From Owenia fusiformis (lineage: Eukaryota > Annelida > Polychaeta > Sabellida > Oweniidae), in the NCBI GenBank assembly GCA_903813345.2, contig CAIIXF020000010.1, positions 5,633,169 through 5,697,168 on the forward strand: a DNA stretch of 64,000 nt, read 5' to 3'. A program made the translations under genes and the position numbers. The notes beneath the pieces were generated by a model. That model made no database searches. It saw nothing but the letters and a program-made list of their open reading frames with translations, and was not told where the DNA came from. This document shows positions 28,401-40,400 of the stretch, piece by piece. Within the stretch, counting starts at the first letter, position 1, and each line of letters starts with the position of its first letter.

Positions 28401-31400
28401 TGTCTCTCCCTTCCACAGCTCCTCCCCTTTCTTATCACCACAGATACAGAGGCGGTGCTTCAATTGATTGACAGCTTGACAGGCAGGTTACCAGGACAAC
28501 CAGGGGCAGATGACTCCAGTATATTGAAGTTCCACCATGGGCTTGCTTTAGGAATGTTAATATCTAAGTTGTTTGAGGAACATTTCTCAAATGTCACAGG
28601 ATCAAAGGTATGATATTATAATACATGTAAAGCCCCTTTTATTACCATCATACATAGTTTGGGAGGGATATAGACAAGCCCTCTGTGAGTTTGTCCGTCT
28701 GTTTGTCGGTGCATCTTTCCATATGTGTGTTTAGGTGATAACTCCTTATTGACGTATTTGATTCAAATTTTATAGGCTGATACTACCTTATGGGCAATGA
28801 TATGACTGCTAAAATTAAAATGGGTGCCATTTTCATGAAAAGTATAGTTGCTGGTTGTTAAATTTAGTTCAAATTTTATTAGCTGATGCCAAAGGAATAC
28901 TTGATGAAACATCAGTCAGTACTCTGATACATGATATTTCTTTAATTACTGTACTTTAATACTTCCTGTGCTTTCAGTAGCCTAATAGCAAATGCTTCTA
29001 TTCATGGATTTGTATTTTTCTGGATACTCTTAAAACCAAATTTCCCAATATAGCTGTATTACAAGTCACCATTTTGAGAAAAGGATCATTAATATGTTTA
29101 CATTCAGATTTAGACCATATCAAGCTAAAGCACAGGGAAAAAAGAATGTAGATGCGTTTCAGCTCTTGTTTTTATCATTTTTAAGTGTTTGCAAAACATT
29201 TCCCTTTGTGTTTTTAGGGAATGTTGGCAGTATGGAAGGCTCTTGATGTTCTCGAAGACAGTTGTTGCTTCGATACAACAATAGAGGGCAGGTCAGGTGC
29301 TATTTTAGGCCTTGGGGTTGCCTTGACAACAGTTTGCAATGATGGCAAGCCAGACTCAAGGGCTCATATACATGCGGTTTACAGCAAATTACTCCTCCTT
29401 ATGGAAAACACTGGTCATTCTGACAAAACATTTGAAGTATGTATCTCTTTATCATCTCATTAGTAAAAGCGTTTGTTCTATAATAATGCTAATGATAATC
29501 TTACAATGACAAGTGATGTATTGCTTTGTATAGAGATTACCATTCACGATAGCTCGACTTTGTCTTCATATTAAATCATTGATAGTTCTTTGATGTAGGC
29601 TATATCTAATCAGACTGCAATCAGAAGTTTTGCATCAATCCTCTGGTCCTCCCCCTCACTATTTATTGAAGTGTGTGTGTGTAGTAGCGGGGTTTTAGGG
29701 GCTTAATGCAAAATTTTACAATCAAAAAACTTCATTTTCTGTCTATACATGTACATTGTAAGTACCTAACTTTATTTCATCATTGATTAATCATGGCTTT
29801 TTCTTATGAAGACAGTTAATCATGGCTTTAATTGAAAGCCCATGCTTTTACTTAATAGTCAGTTAATCAGCTCTTTTTACGATAATGATATATCTTTTAC
29901 TATGACCCTTTATGTTGGCCTGACATGGCATTTCAGTCTGTAAAAGGACAGTCTAATAATACTATATACAGTATAATACTCTATTGAAGGGTATTCTAGT
30001 AAAATGGTACAATTCAAAATGCACGACTAGATTTGAGTCAAAAAAATAAAAGATTTACAGCATTTTTTTAAAAGTATCATTTTTGTTCCACCTTGTATAT
30101 CTGTAAGAAATATGGTAAAATGCATGTTTTACATTGAGGCAGTAAATATTTACTAATCAGTGTGAAACAATAATAACAGCTAGTGTAGGCGTCCATGTTT
30201 ACCCAAAAACTGTATAAAAGAGTTATGAATTTACACAATCATCATTTGGTATGCCCAGTGTTTATATAAATTGCATTGACACTTTATGTAAGCTTGAGTT
30301 GTTATTGTGTTTTTTTCTGAGAGTAATTTAGCAAAGAATTTGACCTGTCAGCCTCTTCAATTTAGCTTATGGACATAAGAATTACAATAAAGTTACATCA
30401 GCCATTTAAATTTCATTGCATTTTTTTATCTTTGAATAATACTTGTATATTTATATTTGAATTTAAGAAAGATTACCAGATTCACTATCCTGACTCTTAA
30501 TCTTTTACAGAGTGTCACATTTTGTGTGTCCATAGTGACAGCAGTTGCTTACAATGTGAATATTCTAACACAGGACATCATCAACTCAGTAGTGGACACC
30601 TTGTACCAGAACCTCATCAGGAATCCACAGGTAATTACAGTAGAACCTTTGTAAGTGGAATGCCCTTGGGACAACAACAAAGTGTTCCACTTGCGAGGTG
30701 TTCCACTTACAGAGGTTCATTAACGTGGAGTAAATGGGACATAGGACTATTTTAAACCGTTTCCACTTGTGAGGTGTTCCACTTAAAGAGGTTCATGAAC
30801 ATGGAGTAAATGGCCCACAGGACTATTTAAAACCGTTTCCACTTGTGAGGTGTTCCACTTTCAGAGTTGATCCACTTAGTAGTTTCTACTATATACTGTA
30901 TCATAGAAATGGGGGAGTATAGTAACCTTCTGTTGTTCTTCGATCCCATTTCGAATTAACAGTAAAATAATGAATGTTTTATACATACCTGTATATAAAA
31001 GTAAACGAAGTATATGAAGTTTGTATGTTATACATACATACATACATAAATTATTCCTACAAAGCGTAGCCAATGTACTGACCTAATAGCACATAGTGGT
31101 TGCATGAAATGTTCTTTCCTTGTAGATGAGCAGTCTGAGTCTGTCACTTGGGCTACTGTGTTATAGTGTGGGCCAGACAGGGCACAATGCTATAGAACTA
31201 TTCAACAAAACTCTGACAGATTCATGGGCAAAGACCATAAAGGACAAGGTAACATTAAACAGCAATAAAAGCACAGTGAAACATGTATGTTTGAACACCA
31301 CTCTAATACAAATACCTGTCAATGTGAACACCCTTTTCTGTAAAAACTGCTTATCTGTAGTTATTATCCACCATTTTGAAGTAGCAAACTTGCCACTCAT

Positions 31401-34400
31401 CGAAACAAAACATTTCAAAGACGATTTGACTATATTTGACATTGACAATACAGAAAATACATGTAGGTCAAGTCATTTAGAATGCAACCCAAGCATGGAA
31501 AGGCTAAATTACTACTCATAACATGTACTGACTTGGACTTGATCGCTATGTGAGAAACACATTTAATACTGATTATTAATTTTATTAGGGAAATCTTATT
31601 GAAGTAAATACACTTACCAATATTTTCCAGGGTCCAGTTGCAGAAAGGGTCAGTTGTCTTACAGGTCTGCTAGCACTCACTGGATCAGAGAGAAACTTCC
31701 TCAAGGTATGTTGAATAATGTATGCACACAACAATGAGCATTTTCAATGTTGACTTTATTTTGAATTCTTTACAAAGGGAACTTGTTTTAAGCTTACAGC
31801 ATAAGATTTAGGATTACCCACAAATTGTGGCACTTGGTGCAGAAGAACTTGGTGCATATGATAAAATATTACAGAGATCAAAGATATCAGCCATACAACA
31901 AAATTACATTGAAAAAGTTTAATATTTTGTTGTACATGTAGCTCTCTTATATTTTTAACATAATGTTTTCCAGGGATGTGATATCCAAAATTAGATATTG
32001 AACAAATATTTCACTCTATTGAGGTGAATACCTGTACATATTTGTTTTATTATATCACTGTCTAGCTAAACATCCCTAATATTATTAAGTCATAGGTTAA
32101 CATTGAAATATATATATTTTTACGAATCTACTCGGTTCGTCTGCCATTTTGACTTACACTGAACTAAATTATTTACACTGAACGAAAACAAATTCTTTGA
32201 AAATTCCCGGGAGCGTGGGATATCGCTAGATATCTCACGGTTGTCTTATCTGATTACCATTGCCATTGAATATCGCCAGATATCCCACGACATGTGACCC
32301 GGTTTTGACCAATCATACTGTCGCTAGCTAGATAGTGATAATGATCAATATTGTTCAATGTTTAATTGTTCAGGTTTATGACTTCTTCATGGATGTGTTG
32401 TCCAGAGATGAGATGTTGAGGGATGAGTAATGTCCAGGGCTGCATTATCCAGGAATGAATCGTGAAGGCTTCATTGTCCTAGGATGAACATTTTATAAAA
32501 CCAATATTTTTGCTTTCCAGGGTTTGAATGCAGCACAAGAGAAATCAGCAATATGTATGAACCCCAGTGATGTTATTTCTCTTGCTATTCAACAAACCAC
32601 AAACATGAAGGATGTTGGTAGTGTGAGCCATCTATGCTACATGTTAGGACACTTCTATTCATCTATGAAAGGAGAAAACCAATCATCATCAACAGGTATT
32701 GATTAAATATACCGGTAATTAAGCTGGAAGAAGGTGCATGGATCACCCGACACCCAATAGACCCCCCCCCCCTAAGACACCTGATAAATTATGACAAAGA
32801 CTACAGTGCTAGATTTCCAATAACTTCTTGTATAAAAGAAAACCATCGTGAAGTTCTTCCTCTGCTCTATTTTACACAGTCATTTATCTATCCAATGACG
32901 CCATCTATAAATACACCAGATAAATGAAAAGCAATAGAAATTAAGTTATATCGGTATTTCAGTTCCTGGCAACTATAGCTACCTCCCTGACACAAGTGTC
33001 CTTCGTGCAGTGTTTGACAAACTGTCTGAGATAGTTCAAGGAGGGAGAGATGAGGGGCATGAGGACCATGCTAAGATGTGCTTAACATCATTGGATGGTG
33101 TTCATAATGGACGATTTCCACCTGTACAGTGGGCTGGTATCCTCTCCAGTATGATGAGGTTACCTTATGGTGAGATTTTCACATTTTAGAGATGTTCATT
33201 TAATTGTCTCCAATTTTATGTCATCACCAGAAGTGATGACATATTGTTATGATCTCCAACATTGTTGTGAATGGTGTTTGGCAGTGAGTGATCAGCGTTC
33301 CGTGACTGTAACAAATGGCAGGTGGTTACATTTTGCATGTTAATGCCTTGTTGATTCTTTATGAACAAATGCAGAAAAAAATATATAGCTGTTAAAAATA
33401 AAGACACTATGGATATCTGTACACATGTAGTTTATTTTGTATACTTTGATCCACAATTAAATCACCTGTACATGTATAACTACTATTAGTTTTGAACTCT
33501 AATTTTTCCAAGTGATTTAGGTTCAGTTTCAAGGCTGGACTTTAAATCTGATGCTTCATTTCAGATGTGACGGTGAAAGAATCGTGTCTAAAAGTAGCTA
33601 TAGCTCAAAGTTCTACATCGTCAAGCGCTGTTCTTTTCCTGACATCCTGGCTTTTGCCCCCTCTATTTTATAGTTTACCAGTAAGTGAATCTGTATTCCT
33701 ATGAATTCATATGTATATGAATTAAAAAGTATTTCTACAGTATGAATAGGAGGAATGGCACAATCTTTTAGTATTGAATATGGAAATCGGAAAAAAATAA
33801 ATATTATGTACATGTATCGATTGGTTTTAGGTAAGTTGTCAGAGACTAGCCCTGGGGAAACTTCCAATACTGGTGAAGTCACTCCCTGTAACAGCATTAA
33901 AAACATTCTGCTATGAGAACATACTGCAAACTGTGACATCAGAAGACAATGCAGCGACATCAAAGGAGAATGTTGTGACCTCAGAAGTGAATGACTCGAG
34001 GTAGGTCAAGTTAACTAACGTATCAGGGCATGACATCCAGTAAGTGCAGTCTGGTTCGCTTGTTAAAACCCTTGTGTTGTTGTCAGTGGAAAATTATTGC
34101 TTGTTTTCTCGCTGAATGAATTTTGTTTGTATTCCTGCCCCAATGAAATAACCTACACATAAAAAATATCCATGTTCATGTATTTCCGATCCATCACGTA
34201 AAAAAGACCCATGTTCATGTATTTCTGATCCAGCACATAAAAAATACCCATGCTCATATATTTCTGATCCAGCACATAAAAAGACCCATGTTCATGTATT
34301 TCCGATCCAGCACATAAAAAAAGACCCATGTTCATGTATTTCTGATCCAGCACATACATGTAAAAAAGACCTACATGTATGTTCATGTATTTCTGATCCT

Positions 34401-37400
34401 GCACATAAAAAAGACCCATGTTCATGTATTTCTGATCCAGCACATAAAAAAGAGCCATGTTCATGTTTTTCTGATCCAAACTGTGTTTCTTATATTTCAG
34501 TTCTGGGGCTGATATGTCTTTATGCCAGTGTAGCTTAGAGGGATTGTATGAAGCTCTGAGAGTGCCTGACCCCCCACAGTCAGTCACATACATCATGTAC
34601 CAAACTGTTGAGAAGCTATACCCACAACTCCCCTCACTTACAAAGGTAAAGTATGTCCCACACTAGCATTTAAGAATTCACAATGAACCCGAGAAAGGCA
34701 AGTCTGTAGACTCACTTTACCACAAAGAAAACATATGAAAGATAAATCCATGAGCTGTTTTCATATGCAGTACAGAACAGTATTCAGGTAGTCCAAATAG
34801 AGTGTGTTCGAGCTGTATTATTTAAAATTCATAAAAACCATGCTACTGAATAATATATTTTTAACAATACTTAAATATATCATACATTAATAATGTATTA
34901 TTGCTTTAGGTTAAAAGTACATTGCAAAACATTACATTCTCTTTCAAAATTGCAATTTTAGGATGAAGAGATTATTACCCTCGCTAAATGTATGTTTGAG
35001 ATACCCGATGTCATAGTTGATCGCCTAGTCTTGGCTGACTTTACAAGCAGTGCCACCTATAGGAAGGGAATGATAGTAAGGTGTTATTTGGTCAGCAGTG
35101 GGCACCAAGATATCCAATTTCTCAATGATGCCATTGAAACTTTGGCATCTCCTGATTGGTAAGAATAAATATTGGTTATAGTTATATTTTAACGGGCCAG
35201 GCCAAATCTTGATTTTACACAGTTGGTCAAACAAAGATATGAAGCAATGTTAATTATGTTTTCAATGAATGAAGAATGGGGAAACTCTTTACCTCTGCAA
35301 CTTGATTCCCCGAACTTTTTATTCCAGTCAAAACCCGGAAGAGCTTGAAATGTACCTTGTGCAGTGTCTTCACAAAATGGCAGGCAAGAAGCTAGAAAGC
35401 GGGGCATCTACCAAGCTAGTACAATGGCTTGTCTCTCTGATGGGACTTATCGCATCCATTGAAAATAAAGTATGTATCTAGAACCAGAAGTAATCTAATT
35501 TACACGTAGAGGAGCACAGTACACATACTGTACATGTACAGTGAAATCTGTCTTTAACTGGATGCTTCTTGAATGAGCAAAATAATGTGCTTTTGGTGTT
35601 TAAGGTGTTTTTGTATGAATAAATACATGTACATGTAAAGTGACGTGAAATATGCCTGAGTTCTCCCTTGGGAGGCTCTATACTATATTTGGGCAAAAAC
35701 GAAGGCATATTTCACGTCATAGTGACATAACTGATCGGATGTATCACAAACCTTTAGTCCCATGGCTTCTTTGTATCAATGACATCACAAATCTGTGAAC
35801 GAGTAGAATTTCATCAAAATGAAACATAACATCATGCTAATGTCATTATCTAATATCAAAACATGGTAAGGGGGCTATATAGGGGAAATTGGGCAATATC
35901 GGTGGGTATAGCCCGCCCCGCTAACTTTCCTATTGACTGCCATGCAAATGCTTTGCTAGGTATGTTATACAGTACAGTGTATATGTTATTTTAGGTTCCA
36001 TATTTCACAGTTCTTTGTGCCTTTCTAACAACAAGAATACCCCCACTATGCCTGAGGCTGGTCCATAATGTAGATATGCTCACATCAAGCATCGATGACA
36101 CAGTCTTGAATGATATCAGGAATCTCATGTCATATACATTACCTAAGTTGGCCCTGCAGCACCCTTGGAACCAAGCATTAACCAAGGTACAGTAGTATAC
36201 ATTGTATGTTATTATTTTAAGAAAGGATTTTATTTGTTTATATGTATCAATGAAATGACAATATCTCCAGTTCTATTCAGTATTTACACCAAATTTTGAC
36301 AAGTTGTTCTTATGTTATAATCCTTACTGAAAATTGTATTTCAGTGATAAAAACCAGGTGATAGGTCCCAGGTGTAGGTAATTTGCAGTTTTCCCCTATA
36401 AAACGCTCTTACTTATCCGTCACCAGGGACAACATTTTCCTCTTATATTGACATCGGGAAAGGGTTAATGGTGTCAGATGTTGCACTGTTTTAACTAACT
36501 GTAGGCTTCAGAGTTGTGGATGAATGAAAAACATAGAAACAGTGTATTCTTCTCTTCTAAAAGGCCCACTTTGGGCAAAATAAAGACTCACAGTTGAATT
36601 TCATAGTTTGTCCAATGTAAGAACCTTATCTTTCATTTGACACCATTAACAGCTAGCTTAAACTGACCACATCAAAGCTTACAATAAATTATCAAAAAAT
36701 ATTTTTGATCTGTCGAGCTTTCTATATCAAGTTTTTATCAATGCCATTGAAAGATGGCAGAGTTGTTTGTATCACATAATACATTCATTTTTATAGAAGT
36801 GTCGCCGTCTTTTAAATCAACAGTAATTTAAAACATGCACTTTGTTTAACATGTGCATACTAGTGGTGCAACTTGCAAGAAAAATGCTACTCGAGTAGAA
36901 AGTGTGAAAATGCCACTGTAATCGAGTACCACTCGCAAAAATGAAGGAAAAATTTTAAAAAAATAAAAAACTCACCTAGTCGACTGTTTGAAGACCAAAT
37001 AGATACAATTTCTTCGTTTCTTCTATATGTTATTGATGTTATATATAGTTTGTATCAATTTAGTGAGAATAAATGTAGTTATTCATGCCATAATTGTGTT
37101 TGTTTGTTTGTTTTTAAATATTTTCATTTTGTTTCCGGAATCGATACTTTGTTTCGTTCAGTGCATCCAAAAATGATCATTCCCGGGGTATGAGATCGTT
37201 GTTTGGGAATTCAATGCCTACTCGAGTTTGAAAAAACGTACTCGAGTAACTATCTTGGACAGGTTCAACGAGTGAGTGGCGAGTACTGGCATTCAAGTTG
37301 CACCACTAGTGCATACATGTGTAATGATCTCTGAAGTTCAGATTCTTTTTTCTATGTGAGTTATTTTTCTTGGTTCAATATTAAAGCAAATCAAACGTTG

Positions 37401-40400
37401 TGTCATATTTGAGCGAGTGTGTGAGTAACATGTTTCAATGATTATTTTTTTTATTTTTTCTTCTAAATTAAGTATAGTGGGCCTTTAAATTATGTATTGT
37501 AGCAACTTATTTCCAGATGATCGACTGGATGATAAAGATGAGTGAAACAGGGGATTATGAAATGAGGAAAACTTTGTGTGGTAAGTAGAAAGCTCAAATC
37601 ATCCGAATTACTCGCTTTTGAAAAATCTTAGAATCGGCCTTTCAATAATGAAGATAAGTAAATTATATTTCTGTCATATTGATAACATAGTCTCTGTTTT
37701 CAATATTTCGTTTAGAAATTGCAACTGCTTTCAAGATGGAAACCATCCAGAAAGGGAAGAAATAATTGAGATCTCGATGTAGGTACAGGCATGACATCTG
37801 CTAGAAGACTCTAAGAACATGTTCTATTTTGTTAAATTTCTGAGATAAGATTGATACTTGGATAAAGTCTCATTATGTATGCAATTCTTTGTTATAACTC
37901 ATACTATTTAATCCACATGCAAACTGGACATGCAAACCACTACATCATTGCAAAGACTCTATTAGTTGGATAGGAAAAATAAAGCTATGTTTATTTCAAA
38001 TAATCAATAAAACCAATTATTCCATTGTCAATTCCACTTAATCCTCAACAAGTGTTTATTTCACATCGTGTTCATTTACATACCTGAACCACAGTATTCT
38101 TAGAATTAGCCAAGCAGAAAGAATACTATAATAATAGGGAAGAATTAATAAGAAGAGAATGTAAGAACCTGATACTGATTTATTTTCTGGTGAATTCTAC
38201 ATGATTCTCTCATCAATGACTGAACATTCGGATCAGTTTAGAGAAAAAATCAACTTTTTCATTTTAGTTGTCTTTATTTCTAACAATACAAAATAGAGCG
38301 CTTAAAGCACCAAATATGGCATTAAAGGCCACCATTCACGAATATCATAGAAAAAATATTTTGAACAGCTGAATTTCAAATATTTTACATAACTTATGAA
38401 TGAAATAGTCAATACATTTAAAACCTTTTATGATATACACGTAGCTTGAATACATGTCATTATGTATGTCATTTTGTACATGTTTGGTTGGGATAAAATA
38501 AAAATATTTAAGTGGTGAGCATTGGGTATTCTTGATTCATTTTTATTAAAGGGTGACACTTTTGTGTTTTTCTTTTGTAACTTAAAAAGCACATATTTCT
38601 GTGTTAAATGGATGTTAGGGACACATTGTTAACATTCTATTTATTTACTCTGGCCCTATGTCCCCTAATATGGCATATGTTTGATTTGGTGATATTTTGA
38701 AATCTTGTATCTGCAGCTTCAGGCTTGATAGAGCAGACCATATCTTTCTATATACACCATGACTTGCATCGCCTTTAACATCACCTCCAGGGGTGACTAT
38801 GTCAAGTAACTCTAGAACAGCATCAAGATATGGTAGCACAACATTATAGAGGTTTACATTGCTGTAGAAACCATCACACACTCTGGTGATATTGTCACAT
38901 TTGAGGCCTACAGCCAAGCATTGATCAGTAGTTTTAGATCCAATGACTCTGATCAACTTTTGCCGTTCCTTAAATCTAATTGATGTTGATTGAGTATCTG
39001 CACAAACAGGATCTTTAAAAAGGAATGCTTCAACGTCAATTATTTGAGGTTTGAATGATTCTGTATGAGCCCAGTTTCCACTAGTGAGATCATTTAAAAG
39101 TATTGGACCTTCTGGAATATTCTCAGCTATTACAGTGAGATTTGCTAGGATATACAGATGTCTTAATTGCCAACTCACTGCTTTATTTATTACACTTCTG
39201 AATGAGGAGCTAGTTGAATAATGTTCATTCACTAAATTATGAAGTGGCATTTTTGCAGTTAGAATCCCTGATTGGTTTGAAATTATTTGAAACTCATTTA
39301 GTATTCTCACATGTTCACCGTGCCATTTTAATTTATGATCTGTGTCTAGATATGTGTTTGGATTGTCATATGGTTTAGCAAGTTCTACTACAACAGTGGC
39401 AGATATATCTATTAAGGATACCTCATTGTTAATAATCTGCTCCAATGTGTATCCCCCTTCAATGCAATATCCCATCATGGGGACGACATATTCGGTGTGC
39501 TTCATTAAGAGATCCACAACAAGTATTTCAAATACAGCTCTCATTGAAATTAGTGACTTGATATAGTCACTCGACTGATTACTACCAGTGCATGGGAATG
39601 TATTGTTCTCAAATTTTCGTTGGTATTTAATAGCTACATCTTTTCCATTAAAAACACCTCTGTATGCCTCCTTTGTACAGCCTTTACCCAGATAGTTCAA
39701 GTGCTTAACCTTGTGTATATTTTTACATGTTATTTCATAATTCCCTTGAGGAGTAGGAAGACTAAAGCCCTGCTGTGCTCTGTATGTTTCAACCATGTAT
39801 CTATAATACCTTTGTTTATGACGCTTTACGGCTGACAAATTTTGTCCTTGTGAGGCATGTGGTTGTTGTGATTTCCGGAGTCCGTTTGATTCTTGTGATC
39901 TTGCGGATCCTATAGGTCTTGTTGATGTATGTACATGTAGTATATGTAATCCCTTCGACTCTTGCAGTCCTGTTGAAGTGAAAGGACTTAATGATGTTTG
40001 CTGTTCTACTTTTTCAGACAGTTCTATAGCTTTATGTGGTCCTACAGATTCATGTGGTCCAGAAGGTCCTTTTGATTCTTTAAGTCCTACTACTCTAATT
40101 GATCTTACTGAGTTATTTCGTCCTTGGGCAACAAGTGTACTTTTATGTTCCAGTGGTCCATGTGGTACTTGAGTTTTATGCAAGCTTACTGTTTTGAAAG
40201 TCTTTAAATACAATACTAGGAACCCTCCAACAATGATACACAGGAATATAATCCTACTCTTTTTCAGTTTCATTGTCATGCAGTTGCCGCAGTAAAGCAA
40301 CTTAAGACTCTTTCATACACTTGTAATTGCATTACCAGTTCTTCAATATTTGAATCACTTCATGATAAATGAGATATGTGAATAATTATTTTCATTCTTG

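Noticed and set aside
34153-34596. 147-codon - strand ORF with repeated DQKYMNMGLFYV
   Set aside because: A by-product of a 39-bp tandem repeat running into the antisense of FOCAD exon 28; no splice signals or promoter seen.
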